A stretch of 64,000 nt of DNA from Gigaspora margarita (lineage: Eukaryota > Glomeromycota > Glomeromycetes > Diversisporales > Gigasporaceae). The stretch covers positions 1 to 64,000 of the forward strand of contig WTPW01001254.1 in NCBI GenBank assembly GCA_009809945.1. Direction: 5' to 3'. The position numbers were made by a program, and so were the translations under genes. The notes beneath the pieces were generated by a model, which was given only the letters and a program-made list of their open reading frames with translations, searched no databases and was not told where the DNA came from. Positions 22,705 to 35,097 of this stretch are shown one piece after another (position 1 is the stretch's first letter; each line of letters starts with the position of its first letter).

Positions 22705-23463
22705 TGATTCCCCGAAAGTTAGTTCCCCGCCAGCTCATTTTTCCGACACTATATCCCCGACAGAATGTTTCACCTACAGCACTTTTTGTTGACAGAATCT
22801 TTCCTCGACATANNNNNNNNNNNNNNNNNNNNNNNNNNNNNNNNNNNNNNNNNNNNNNNNNNNNNNNNNNNNNNNNNNNNNNNNNNNNNNNNNNNNNNNN
22901 NNNNNNNNNNNNNNNNNNNNNNNNNNNNNNNNNNNNNNNNNNNNNNNNNNNNNNNNNNNNNNNNNNNNNNNNNNNNNNNNNNNNNNNNNNNNNNNNNNNN
23001 NNNNNNNNNNNNNNNNNNNNNNNNNNNNNNNNNNNNNNNNNNNNNNNNNNNNNNNNNNNNNNNNNNNNNNNNNNNNNNNNNNNNNNNNNNNNNNNNNNNN
23101 NNNNNNNNNNNNNNNNNNNNNNNNNNNNNNNNNNNNNNNNNNNNNNNNNNNNNNNNNNNNNNNNNNNNNNNNNNNNNNNNNNNNNNNNNNNNNNNNNNNN
23201 NNNNNNNNNNNNNNNNNNNNNNNNNNNNNNNNNNNNNNNNNNNNNNNNNNNNNNNNNNNNNNNNNNNNNNNNNNNNNNNNNNNNNNNNNNNNNNNNNNNN
23301 NNNNNNNNNNNNNNNNNNNNNNNNNNNNNNNNNNNNNNNNNNNNNNNNNNNNNNNNNNNNNNNNNNNNNNNNNNNNNNNNNNNNNNTGCTGTAGGTGAAA
23401 CATTCTGTCGGGGATATAGTGTCGGAAAAATGAGCTGGCGGGGAACTAACTTTCGGGGAATCA
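22705..23463. mobile_element. Element with 77-bp perfect TIRs spanning an assembly gap
   Basis: The sequence TGATTCCCCGAAAGTTAGTT through CACCTACAGCA (22705-22781) is perfectly inverted at 23387-23463. Between them, 574 bases are N (22813-23386). Just inside the left TIR, GACAGAATCTTTCCTCGACA resembles the TIR block CGACAGAATGTTTCACCTAC, so the unread centre may hold internal repeats. The long open frames computed through the Ns are meaningless. No target duplication is evident. Confidence 0.8.
22813..23386. other. Assembly gap (N)
   Basis: 574 consecutive Ns, all inside the inverted-repeat element. The hairpin potential of the perfect TIRs probably caused the gap. Confidence 0.95.
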
Positions 23464-24583
23464 AGCAACAACCTGATGAAAAGGATGCAGAAATATTATG
23501 TTAAGCTTACCAATTTTATCTATTATCTATACCAGTACGATCATACGAACGGGTAACATGAACGAGAGAGGGATGGTTTGATTCGTCGCCTATGCTGATT
23601 TTCGCAGAATTCTTATAACGCATAAGTAGATTATGCAACCTGACATTACTGATTATAAATTACGAAATCTATATCATCTAAATTTAATCTGTTACCCGCG
23701 CATTACGACATTTTGATCATTCAAACATATAATAGTAGTTACCATAATAATATAGAAATTTGATAGTTTACACGATTGGGGATTATTTATGGCCAGTCTG
23801 TTAATACTTAATTGTTGCGATGTTTGTCAGATTATTATATTTTTGATAAATAATGTATTATATCTAAATAGAGTATAGAGTGGGAATGTTGTAAATGCAT
23901 AAAGTAATTCATTATTAATAAAATGGAAGGATATTGATTCGTATGATTATTAAATCTGTAAATATTACAATATTTGTAGAGATACTGTCATCATGGTAAG
24001 CGATCTTTGAATTAAGACATCACAACTATGATATGCACAAGCTCTCCATTTATGATTTTTGAGTGCAGCGAAAGTAAAATTTCATTTTTAGAAACAGAAT
24101 TATAGCTTTTCGCTTTGCGCCGCTAATTTTTTAAAAAATCGACATTAATAATAAACTAATTCTAAACTAAGTAATATATGCTACAAGCAGATGATTTTTC
24201 GATAATAATTAAAAAAAGCAAGCAAACAAACCTGCTCAATAGCGGAGATCATGCATAAACAGATCTAAATCTACCCAAAGAATGATAAAATCTATAAAGT
24301 AAACAAAATCGGAAAATCATACTATACCTTTTTTTTATCCTCGAATTGATTACCAAAAGTAGCAAGGCATAACAGGTACAGACGCTCGTGGCAGAATATA
24401 GAAGATGCGCACAGCCACAAGCTTATCAAAACGAATTACACAAAAAACGCTTTCATATGACACTAAACAAACGCAAAAATTTAGTAATTATATACATCAT
24501 GTTAACAAACATCCAATGACAATTTGAATACGCCATCCAATAAGATTCACGAAATCGTACACAGTAAGTTGCCTGTTAACCAT
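23464..24583. other. Intergenic, nothing recognised
   Basis: No gene, RNA gene or clear repeat is visible in this 1.1 kb upstream of the Sel1 relic. Confidence 0.5.
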
Positions 24584-24585
24584 AC

Positions 24586-24636
24586 ACTTCGTACTTCGTA
24601 CTACGTTCCTGGTACACTTCGTACTACGTTCCTGGT
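24586..24636. repeat. Short tandem duplication
   Basis: TACACTTCGTACTACGTTCC followed by TGG occurs twice in tandem (with a shorter CACTTCGTACTTCGTAC start), directly before the Sel1-coding stretch, possibly replacing its upstream part. Confidence 0.75.
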
Positions 24637-24966
24637 AAATTAGCAGAAAATAATGATCCAGACGGAATTTACTGGATTGGATATTGTTACGAATATGGAA
24701 TTGGAATTGAAAGGGATTATGGAAAGGCATTCATATATTATCAACAATCGGCAGACATGAATCATTCTAACGGAATGTATCAAGTTGGCTATTGTTATTA
24801 TTTAGGGATTGGAGTTGAAATCGATAAGTATAAAGCGTTTACATATTATCTGAAGTCTGCTGAGGCAAGTAATTCCATGGGGATTAGGAAAATTGCTATT
24901 TGTTATTATTATGGAATTGGCGTGGAAAAAAATGAAGATAAATTTTATGAATGGATTGAAAAGTGA
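24637..24966 (+). pseudogene. Sel1-repeat fragment (three units)
   Basis: One frame is open from 24637 to a TGA at 24964 and encodes three Sel1-like units: YWIGYCYEYGIGIERD, QVGYCYYLGIGVEID and KIAICYYYGIGVEKNEDK, each with the A-aromatic-aromatic linker (KAFIYY, KAFTYY). Sel1 proteins are helical scaffolds for protein complexes and in AM fungi often follow kinase domains. There is no start or kinase upstream, where a tandem duplication sits instead. Downstream, after a possible GTGAGT donor at 24964, a broken piece (FGLGVEKRDEFDDTKD, near 25120-25170) looks like a fourth unit. I read it as a 5'-truncated relic. A short expressed protein from the ATG at 24757 cannot be excluded. Confidence 0.7.
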
Positions 24967-25348
24967 GTTAATTTTATTTTTTTACAACTTTTGTAGTTTT
25001 TTTTTAAATTAAGATTTCTTAGCATGATTTTAATTTTCAGAGAGTAAGCATAAAAAGCATTTATTGATCTATTTATCAATTTAAGATAAATTTCGGTTTA
25101 TTTTAGCCCGTAAGTATAAAGAATATTTGGGCTTGGTGTTGAAAAAAGGGATGAATTTGACGACACAAAAGATCTTCTTTAAAGAGCTATATTGCAAATT
25201 TTATTAATAGTGAGTTGAAAAAAAAAAAAAAATTTGAATTCAATAACTACTTATTATTTTAAATAAAAACAATATTAATCTTTTCCTAAATTGATTATAT
25301 AAAAAAATCAATTTTGAAAAATTAACAATTTCGTCCCTTTAACCATTT

Positions 25349-28300
25349 GATAATTTTATTACATAAAAACAGCAAAGCAAATTTACAAAACAAGACATAA
25401 ATACTTATTTACCATTAAGTATAAATCATTTCATTCGCACTAATTACTTCATTCAGCATGTGAGTATAAAGAACACTTTTTAAAAACAGCATAGTCCACA
25501 AAACAAGAACATAAATACTTATTTACCATAACGTACAAATCATTTCATTCGCATTAAATCATTTCATTCAGGGAGTGAGTATAAAGAACATTTAATAATT
25601 TTACTACATAAAAACAGAAAAATTAGTTCACAAAACAAGTCATGAATAAATAGAACATAAATACTCATTTACCATTACGTACTAATCATTTCATTTGCAT
25701 TAATAATTTCATTCAGCATGTGAGTATAAAGAACATTTAATAAAAACAGCAAACAAGTTTACAAAACAAGAAAATAAATATTTATTTACTATTACGTACG
25801 AACATTTCATTTGCATTAATTTAGTCTGTGAGTATAAAGAACATTTAATAATTTTACAACATAAAAACAACCAAACAAGTTCATTAAACAAGAACATCTT
25901 ACTATTTACCATTACGTACAAATAATTTCATTCGCATTAATCATTTCATTCAGTGAGTGAATATAAAGAACATTTAATTATTTTAGTACATAAAAACTAG
26001 ATTATTTACCATTAAGTACAAATTATTTCATTCGTATTAATAATTTCACTCAGCTCGTGAGTATAAAGAACATTTCATTTACTATAAAAACAGTAAAACA
26101 AGTTCACAAAACAAGAACATAAGTACTTATTTACCATTACGTACAAATCATTTCATTCGCATTAATTAGTCTGTGAGTATAAAGAACATTTAATAATTCT
26201 ATTACATAAAAGCAGCAAGTCAAGTTCACAAAACAAGAACATAAATACTTATTTACCATTACGTACAAATCCTTTCATTCGCATTAATTTAGTCTGTGAG
26301 TATAAAGAACATTTAATAATTTTGGCATATAAAAACAGCAAAACAAGTTCACAAAACAAGAGCATAAATACTTATTTACCATTACGACAAATCATTTCAT
26401 TCGCATTAATTTAGTCGGTGAATATAAAAAACATTTAATAATTTTACTACATAAAACACCAAACAAGAACATAAATATACTTAATTACCATTATCAGACG
26501 TACAAATCATTTCATTCGCATTAATTTAGTGGGTGAGTATATAGAACATTTAATAATTTTACTACATAAAAACAGCAAAACAAGTTCACACAACAAGGAC
26601 ATAAATAACTTATTTACCATTGCGTACAAATCATCTCATTCACATTAATTTAGTCTGTGAGTATAAAGAACATTTAATAATTTTACTCATATAAAGTTCA
26701 CGAACAAGAACATAAATATTTATTTCCATTACGTACAAATAATTTCATTCGCATTAATTTAGTGGGTGAGTAATAAAGAACATTTAAGTGGTAATCCGCA
26801 GTTAAAGGGTCAAAATTTCATAGTGAAAATCGGCGGAGTTTTACTAATTGCCTTATATAGAAGTGGAATGCCGTACATTTCCGATCATAAAAAACCCTAT
26901 AGTAAACAATCAACAAATACTCATATCGTGTCATATACTAGCACGATTTGAATGATTTAACTATCATTAGAATCAGAAAAGTTGGTTCTGCAAAGTTTAT
27001 TTAGAAATTATAAAAGGTTTGCTAGTAAAAAAAATACTTTTATATGTAGAAAAGCCCCATTCGCACACTATAGAAATTTACTATTAAATTCCGCCGTAAT
27101 TGATTATAAAATGATCATCATTTTTTACCCTTTATCTGCGATTTACCACTTAATAATTTTATTACATAAAAACCGCAAAACAAGTTCACAAAACAAGAGA
27201 CTAATACTTAATTACCATTACATACAATCATTTCATTCGCATTAATTTAGTCGGTGAGCATAAAGAACATTTGATAATTTTACGAAATAAAACAGCAAAA
27301 CAAGATCACAAAACAAGAACACAATCTTACCATTACGTACCAAACCTTTCATTCGCATTAATTTAGTCAGTGAGCACAAAGAATATTTAATAATTTGCTA
27401 CATAAAACCAGCAAAACAAGTTCACAAAACAGGAACATAAATATTTGTTTACCATTACAAAAAATTATTTCATTGCATTAATTTAGTTTGTGAGTATAAA
27501 GAGCATTTAATAATTTTATTACATAAAAACAGCAAAACAAGTTCACAAAACAAAAACATAACTACTTATTTACCATTACGTACAAATTATTTCGTTCGCA
27601 TTAATTTAGTGGGTGAGTATAAAGAACAATTTTACTACATATAAATAGTAAAACAAGTTCACATGCAAATCATTTCATTCGCATTAATTTAGTCAGTGAG
27701 TATAAATAACATTTAATAATTTTGCAACATAAAAACAATAAAACAAAGTCACAAAACAAGAACATAAAATACTTATTTACCATTACGTACAAATCATTTT
27801 ATTCGCATTAATCATTTCATTCAGCAGGTGAATATAAAGAATATTTAATAATTTTATTACAAAAAAAGCAAATCAACAGGAACATAAATACTTATTTACC
27901 ATTACGTATAAATCATTTTATTCAGCGAGTGAGTATAAAAAAATTTAATAATTTTACTATATAAAAACAGCGAAACAAATTCACAAAACAAGAACATAAT
28001 ACTTATTTACCAATACGTACAAATCATTTCATTCATATTAATCATTCAATCAGCGAGTAAGTATAAAGAACATTTAATAATTCTACTACATAAAAAACAG
28101 TAAAACAAGCTTACAAAAACAAGAACATAAATAATTATTTACTATTACGTGCAAATCTTTTCATTCGCATTAATTATTTCATTCAGCGAGTGAGTATAAA
28201 GAACATTCAATAATTTTACTAAATAAAAACAGCAAAACAAGTTCTCAAAACAAGAACATAAATACTTATTTACCATTACGTACAAATCATTTCATTCGCA

Positions 28301-30755
28301 TTAATCATTTCATTCAGCGAGTGAGTATAAAGAATATTTAGTAATTTACTACGTAAAGACAGTAAAACAAGTTCACAAAACAAGAACATAAATACTTATC
28401 TACGATTACGTTTCATTCAGCTCGTGAGTATAAAGAACATTTAATAATTTTGCTACATAAAAACAGTAAAATAAGTTCACAAAACAAAACACAAATACAT
28501 ATTTAACATTACATAAAATCATTTCATTCGCATTAATCATTTCATTCAGCATGTGAGTATAAAGTAATTTTACTACATAAAAACAGCGCAAGTTCACAAA
28601 TCGAGAACATAAGTACTTATTTACCATTACGCACAAATAATTTCATTCGCATTAATCATTTCATTCAGCTCGTGAGTATAAAGAACATTTAATAAATTTA
28701 CCACATAAAAACAGCAAAATAAGTTCACAAAACAAGATCATAAATACTTATTTATTATTGCGTACAAATAATTTCATTCGCATTAATCATTTCATTCAGC
28801 ATGTGAGTATGAATAACATTTAATAAAACAGCAAAACAAGATCTCAAAACAAGAACGTAAATACTTATTTACCATTACGTACAAATAATTTTATTCGCAT
28901 TAATTTAGTCTGTGAGTATAAAGAACATTTAATAATTTACTATATAAAACAGCAAAACAAGTTCACAAAACAAGAACATAAATACTTATTTACCATTACG
29001 TACAAATAATTTCATTCGCATTCAGCTCGTGAGTATAAAGAACGTTTAATAATTTTACTACATAAAAACAACAAAGCTAGTTCACAAAAACATAAATACT
29101 TATTTACCATTACGTACAAATCATTTATTCGTATTAATTTAGTCGGTGAGTATAAAGAACATTTAAAAATTTTGCTACATAAAAACAGCAAAACAAGTTC
29201 ACAATGCAAGACATAGATACTTATTTACCATTACATACAAATCATTTCATTCGCTTTATTTAGTGGGTGAGTATAAAAATATTTAATAATTTTGCTACTT
29301 AAAACAGCAAAATAAGTTCACTATACAAGAACATAAATATTTATTTACCATTACATAAAATCATTTCATTCGCATAATCATTCACTCAGCATGTGAGTAT
29401 AAAGACATTTAATAAAATCAGCAAAACAAGACAAAACAAGAACATATTTACTATTATATACAAATCATTTCATTCGCATTAATTTAGCCTGTGAGTATAA
29501 AGGGCATTTAGTAATTTTACTATATAAAAACAGCAAAACAAATTCATAAAACAAGAACATAAATACTTATTTACCAATACGTACAAATCATTCAGCGAGT
29601 GAGTATAAAGAACATTTAATAATTTTACTACATAAAAACAGTAAAGCAAGTTTAAAAACAAGAACATAAATACTTATTTACCATTACGTACAAATCTTTT
29701 CATTCGCATTCAGCGAGTGAGTATAAAGAAATTTAATAATTTTACTACATAAAACGGCAAAAAAGTTTAAAAAACAAGAACATAAATGTTTATTAAACAT
29801 TTCATTCGCATTAATCATTTCATTTAGCGAGTGAGTATAAAGAGCATTAAAAAATTTACTACATAAAAACAGCAAAGCAAGTTCACAAAACAAGAACATA
29901 AATACTACTTATTTACCATTACTTACAAATCATTTCATTTGCATTAATTTAGTGGGTGAGTATAAAGAACATTTAAGAACATAAATACTTTTTTTACCAT
30001 TACGTACAAATCATTTCATTCGCATTAATCATTTCATTCAGCATGTGAGTATAAAGTACATTTAATAAAACAGCAAAAAACATAAACATAAAGCTTATTA
30101 CCATTACGTATAATCATTCCATTCACATTAATTTAGTCTGTGAGTATAAAGGACATTTAATAATTTTGCCAGATAAAAATGGCAAAACAAGTTCACAAAA
30201 CTAGACCATAAATACTTATTTACCATTACGTACAAATTATTTAATTAGCATTAATAATTTCATTCAGCTCGTGAGTATAAAGAACATTTAATAACTTTAC
30301 TACATAAATACAGCAAAACAAGTTCACAAACCAAGAACATAAATACTTATTTAACAAATCATTTCATTCACATTAATATAGTTTGTGAGTATAAAGAACA
30401 TTTAATAATTTTGCTACATAAAACAGCAAAACAAGTTCACAAGCAAGAACATAAATACTTATTTACCTTTACCTACAAATCATTTCATTCGCATTAATTT
30501 AGTGGGTGAGTATAAGAAAATTTAATATATTTACTACATAAAAACAACCAAACAAGTTCACAAAACAAGAACAGAAATACTTATTTGCATTACTACAAAT
30601 CATTTCATTCGCATTAATCATTTCATTCAGTTCGTGAGTATAAAGAACATTTAATAATTTTATTACTTAAAAACAGCAAAACAAGTTCAAAATAAATACT
30701 TATTTCCCATTACATAAAATCATTTCATTCGCATTAATTTAGTCGGTAAATATAA
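25349..30755. repeat. Satellite array, about 118-bp unit, roughly 40-45 copies
   Basis: Every 100-125 bp the order recurs: GAGTATAAAGAACATTTAAT, then TTTTACTACATAAAAACAGC, AAAACAAGTTCACAAAACAA, GAACATAAATACTTATTTAC, CATTACGTACAAATCATTTC and ATTCGCATTAAT. Units vary by small deletions and by alternative junctions (TTTAGTCTGTGAG, TTTAGTGGGTGAG, CATTTCATTCAGC.GTGAG). A TTAA-flanked element interrupts it at 26788-27149. Minus-strand open frames of 60-76 codons across units are translated repeat, not genes. The array ends about 35 bp before the start of the kinase gene. Confidence 0.92.
26788..27149. mobile_element. TTAA-targeting MITE, copy 1 (362 bp)
   Basis: TIRs start GTGGTAATCCGCAGTTAAAG / (inverted) GTGGTAAATCGCAGATAAAG and are flanked by TTAA (26784-26787 and 27150-27153). 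The host satellite unit elsewhere reads AACATTTAATAATTTT, exactly the predicted empty site with one TTAA. A homologous copy in the opposite orientation is at 51006-51371. TTAA duplication is typical of the piggyBac and Kolobok superfamilies; which one is not determined. Confidence 0.9.
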
Positions 30756-30791
30756 ATATTATTTACATTCGATCTAAGTTTAAAACCGTAG

Positions 30792-31966
30792 ATGCAAAAT
30801 AAACGATATAAATTATATAGAAAATCTAAATATGGAAAATGTGCGCATTGCAGTAAAGATAACACGAATGAAGCATGGTGTCAATCATGCGACCCTGACA
30901 TAAATACAAGGTGGACAAGTGGAAATAAGGATATAGACGATTGCATGAAAACATTCCATCTTAGAGCCAGGAGATATGACGATGTGATTGAATGGATTCC
31001 ATTTGATAGATTGTATGAAGTTAAAAAGATCGGTGAAGGAGGATTTGGCTCTGTATATTCAGCAACCTGGTTGGATGGTATACGACAAAAGGTTGAAAAA
31101 ATTAATGACAATAACTACAAAAGAGTGCGTGAAACATCTAGCATCATTGCACTCAAGACTTTGGCCCGTCCAGAGAAAAACAATTATGATTTTTTAAAAG
31201 AAGTAAGTTAATTTATTGCTTAATAAATTACCTAATGACTAATGAACTAATTCATTGTTTATACTTCAAGTTCAAAAATCTAATAACATGCAACTTATAC
31301 TACAGTAAGCTCGCAATATATGGCATAACTCAAAATACAGAAACAAAAGAATACTTGATGATATTTCAGTATGCTAATAATGGGAGTCTTTATAAATTTT
31401 TAAGAAATAATTTTTGCAACCTTACATGGCAGACAAAATTGCAAATACTTAAAGATATTTCAAAAGAGTTAGATATTATTCACTACTACGCAGGATACAT
31501 TCATGCAGATTTTTACAGTGGTAATATTTTGGTAGGCCAACACGCTTATATTGCAGATTTAGGAATGTCTAGAAAAACAAATGAAAAAATTTTAGAAGGA
31601 GTTATTTATGGAGTTATGCCTTATGTTGCACCAGAGGTTTTATCAGGTGAGCAACAGTTTACACAAGCAGCAGATATTTATGGGTTTGGAGTTATTATGT
31701 CAGAAATGTCAATTGGACAAAGACCTTTTGATGGTCATAAATTCACTAAAGAACTTGCAGTCAAGATTTGCAGAGGATTGCGGCCAGAGTTTGCACCTGG
31801 AACTCCTAAATGTTATATTGAATTAGCTAATGAATGCATGAATTCTGATCCACAAAAACGGCCTGAGGCTCAGAATATTTATTTAAAAATAAATAGTTGG
31901 CTTGATAAGATAGCCAATTTAAATAGTGATAATGAAATTAAAAAGCAATTCTTAGAATCTGATTAA
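30792..31966 (+). CDS. Protein kinase with N-terminal zinc-ribbon-like motif
   Basis: Exons are 30792-31202 and 31271-31966 with a 68-bp GTAAGT..AG intron, giving about 368 residues. C17xxC20 and C30xxC33 (CAHC...WCQSC) form a ribbon-like start, followed by RWTSGN and EWIPFDRLYEV, a signature common in Glomeromycotina kinases. The N-lobe has GEGGFGSVYS (82-90) and IIALK (K122). The C-lobe has YIHADFYSGNIL, an HAD replacing HRD with catalytic Asp near 217, then IADLG (about 233), MPYVAPEVL, AADIYGFGVIMSEMS and CMNSDPQKRPEAQNI. All catalytic residues except the HRD arginine are present, so it is probably active without RD-type activation-loop control. Exon 2 reads ITCNLYYSKLAIYGI where the family usually has HPNIV-like residues, so the acceptor is uncertain. 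ATG at 30792 is the first in frame. The satellite array ends just upstream. Confidence 0.85.
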
Positions 31967-32804
31967 GTTATTAAATCATTGCCAATATCAAGGCATTCAG
32001 ATGAAATGTATACTAGCAAAATTATTAGCACAAAACTAATTTCAAAAGCAACTAAAGGTATTGATTTTTAATTTATTAAAATTATATATTATATTAATTT
32101 ATTTAAAAATAATATTATTTATTTAGATTCAACTCAATTTGATGCTCAAATAAAACTTGATATTACTAAAATTTGAAAATTCCAGTATAATTACAAAATA
32201 AATCTGTTTTATCTATTTTATATTTTACAAAAAGTAATATTTTTAATTGTATTATACAAATATATAGAATTCAATGATACAACAAAATTGATTTTTGAAA
32301 GAGGTCTATTTTATCTTTATTAAACTATGAAAATTTAATTACTTGGCTTCATAATATGAAACTTTAAATAGAACCAACTAGATAACTTTTTTTATAGAAT
32401 TTCAATTTTTTTTTAATCTTTACTTAATTATTAACATATATAAAAAATTTTTTTTAAGGTTTATAAATTTTGATCTAGCTAGATATGAAAACCAATTAAT
32501 TAATTTTTGGTTTTAAAAAATTTTATAAATTTAGTTTAAGTTCTGAGGTTCAGTTCAGTTCAATAAAAGTTCAGATTCAATGAACCTGAACCTGAACCTA
32601 AATCTTAAATTTAAGAACATGAACTGAACCTGATTTTAAAAAAAGTTCAGTTTAGGTTCAGTTCAATGTTCATGAACATATTCAAGATTCATAATATATG
32701 CACATGTTTACCTAAAGCACAAAGTTCAAATCAATTAGTAAAATTTAAAGAATAACAGCAATTTGTATAATTTTATTAATAAAATCATTAAAAATTTTAT
32801 TTTA
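31967..32804. other. 3' flank of the kinase with a TTCAGG-rich block
   Basis: No gene is seen. At about 32540-32690 GGTTCAGTTCAGTTCA and the inverse GAACCTGAACCTGAACC face each other, an inverted minisatellite similar in style to the GGGTC block at 16.3 kb. It is probably the end of a MITE. Confidence 0.5.
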
Positions 32805-33059
32805 CATGAAATTTTACTAATTGATTATAACTTCTTGCACTAAGTAAACTTGTTTAATACCAAAAATAAATCAAATTAGTATATTATATTTTACTTTTTG
32901 TAAAATTTGAAGGAAGTTGCTTAAATTTAAAAATTTTTATCAAAAATTCAAAATTAAGAATCTTAGCCTCAGATTTTAAGAAAAATAAAATAAAAGTACT
33001 AATATGATGTATTTTTTGATATTAACAAGTTACTTAGAGCAAATAATTAGAATCAATTA
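32805..33059. repeat. Palindromic repeat family D, copy 1
   Basis: The arms contain TTTTACTAATTGATT, CTAAGTAAACTTGTTTAATA and TTTTTGTAAAATTTGA, inverted on the other side of a centre near 32935. Related copies lie at 36690-36965, 37005-37295 and, more diverged, 58369-58543. Non-coding. Confidence 0.7.
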
Positions 33060-35097
33060 CATCAGCGAATTATATATATGTAATCTTACGTAAGATATTA
33101 CGGCCCGTAATATAACAAAAATCTTACGTTTGATACGATTTATTATGTAATATATTACGTTATATTACAGTAATATTATGGTTATTATTTTGAATTATTT
33201 CAAAATATATTGTGAAATAAATCAACAAAAAAAAGGGTTGCAGAAGGTAATAGTTTGCCTATTATGTGATGATTTCGCATTGATTTGCATTATTTTCTGA
33301 ATTTTCAAAATTTTTAAAAAATAAATTAACGATATACATATTCACATAATCACACTTTTTTACAGATTTTTACACAGTATCGCAATTTAATATAAAATTT
33401 TATATTTNTTTATTATTATTATACATTATATTTTACATTTATTAAATATACATTTTTAATTAATATTACATACTTTATTATATATTACATTATTAGTATT
33501 ATTTACATTATTACAAATATTTTAAACTACTTTTGCACTTTGTCGCATCTATTTCTATTACTATATACAAAAAACTAGCCCTATTTTAAACTACTTTCAC
33601 ACTTCGTTGCATCTAATTCTATTACTATATACAAAAAACCAACCCTATACACTTATTTTCACTCACTCCAAAGTTAGCTATTATCTTCACTTCTTTGTTT
33701 TCTATTGTCTTTGCTTTGGCTATTTCTTTTGTTTCGGCTATAACTTTTGTTTCGTTCTCTTTTTCTAAATACTTCAAAGAAGTGAAAAAAATAAAAAAAA
33801 CATTTCTCAGAAGTGTTAGTGTTCTTGCAAATTGCCGGAGAAATCTAGTATGTTCTTGCAAAGTGCCAGAGGAGTTAAAGCTGATGTTCTTGTAAAGTTT
33901 AGGAAAAGTCGCAAAGTGTTGAAGAAGACGAATAAATAAAATAAAATAAAAATAAAAAAAAATAAGTAAAAAAAAAACAAATGAAAAAACAAAACGTGTA
34001 AGCAAAATAATATAAAAAAAATAAATGAAGCCCCAAATCTTTATTTCTCTAAAGTAAGAGTTCACGTTCTTGCAAATTCGAAAGTTGGGTTAATGTTCTT
34101 GCAAAATGCCAAAAAAGTCATGTAGTGCTGAAAAAGTCTGGGTTGGTTTTCTTGCAAAGTGCCAGAAAGTAAAGGTTTTTTCTCGCAAAGTGCTGGAATA
34201 AAATAAATTAATAAACCAAATTTAAAAAAAAAAACAAAAAACAAAAAAACAAAAACAAATTATGTCAAACGAAAAAATAAATAAAGTCCTAACTAAACCT
34301 TTATTTCTTTAAAGAAGCATTCTTGGAAATTTAGAAATTGCTAGAGACATCAGTTGTGTGTTCTTGCAAAGTGTCAAAATTTTTGGGTAGGCTGTGCAAG
34401 GTTTCAAATGGTTGTTTGTTTTCTTGCAAAGTTTTCTTGTAAAATGNAATGCCAAAATAAAAATAAAATAAAAAAAAATAAAAAATAAATAAATAAAAAA
34501 AAAAACAAAATGAAAACAAAAAAAATGAAACAAAAACAAAAAATAAAACAAAAATAAAAAGCAAAAAGCGAAAAAAAAACAAAATAGAAGATCTAATTAT
34601 AAACAAAAGATCTAATCTGATCTTGTAGTACAGAATTTGAACATCATCAAACTATTTCAAAAAATCAGTCCAATGCAATCCAGGTTACAGATTGGGTTGG
34701 TTTGCACAAGGTTTCAAAAAGTTGTTTGTTTTCTTGCAAAGGTGTTCTTGTAAAGTGCCAAAATAAAAATAAAATAGAAAATAAATAAAATGAAAACAAA
34801 AAAAATAAAATAAAAACAAAGAAACGAAATGAAAACAAAAAAACAAATCTGATCTTGTAGTACAGAATTCAAACTATTTTGAATAATTAGTCCAATGCAT
34901 GATCCAGGTTACACTGATCTACTGATACTAGATTAGTTTAAAGAGGATCGAAATATTTCATTATAATTTTTGAAATTTCTAACGAAATATAACAAAATTT
35001 TGATTTTAAATATTCTGTTATATATTACATAATATTTTGCTTATATTACGGTTCATGAGATCTTACATAAAATTATGCTATTATAAATTTGCTGATG
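33060..35097. mobile_element. 2.0 kb TIR element with internal minisatellite
   Basis: The ends CATCAGCGAATTATA and (inverted) CATCAGCAAATTTATA are flanked by TA. Subterminal inverted sequence includes CCGTAATATAA and TTATGTAATATAT. The interior (33820-34760) repeats TGTTCTTGCAAAGTGCCA-like words many times between A-rich tracts. A partial copy of the interior, in the same orientation, is at 39590-40790. Open frames here (Phe-rich or Lys-rich) are translated low complexity. Confidence 0.7.

Noticed and set aside
22626..23504. Long open frames of 200-290 codons on both strands
   Set aside because: They consist mostly of unknown residues across the N gap, and their visible ends are the inverted repeats.
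25709..29899. Several minus-strand frames of 60-76 codons with similar peptides (CFVNLFYCFYVAKLLNVLYT type)
   Set aside because: They are translations of the satellite unit, shift frame from unit to unit and lack gene context.
25349..30755. CRISPR-like array (repeats of similar length)
   Set aside because: The whole unit is repeated, with no unique spacers; the context is eukaryotic satellite DNA.
33625..34606. Phe-rich minus-strand frames resembling membrane proteins
   Set aside because: They arise from A-rich/T-rich low complexity inside the TIR element. No start context, and the partial copy at 40 kb does not keep the frames.
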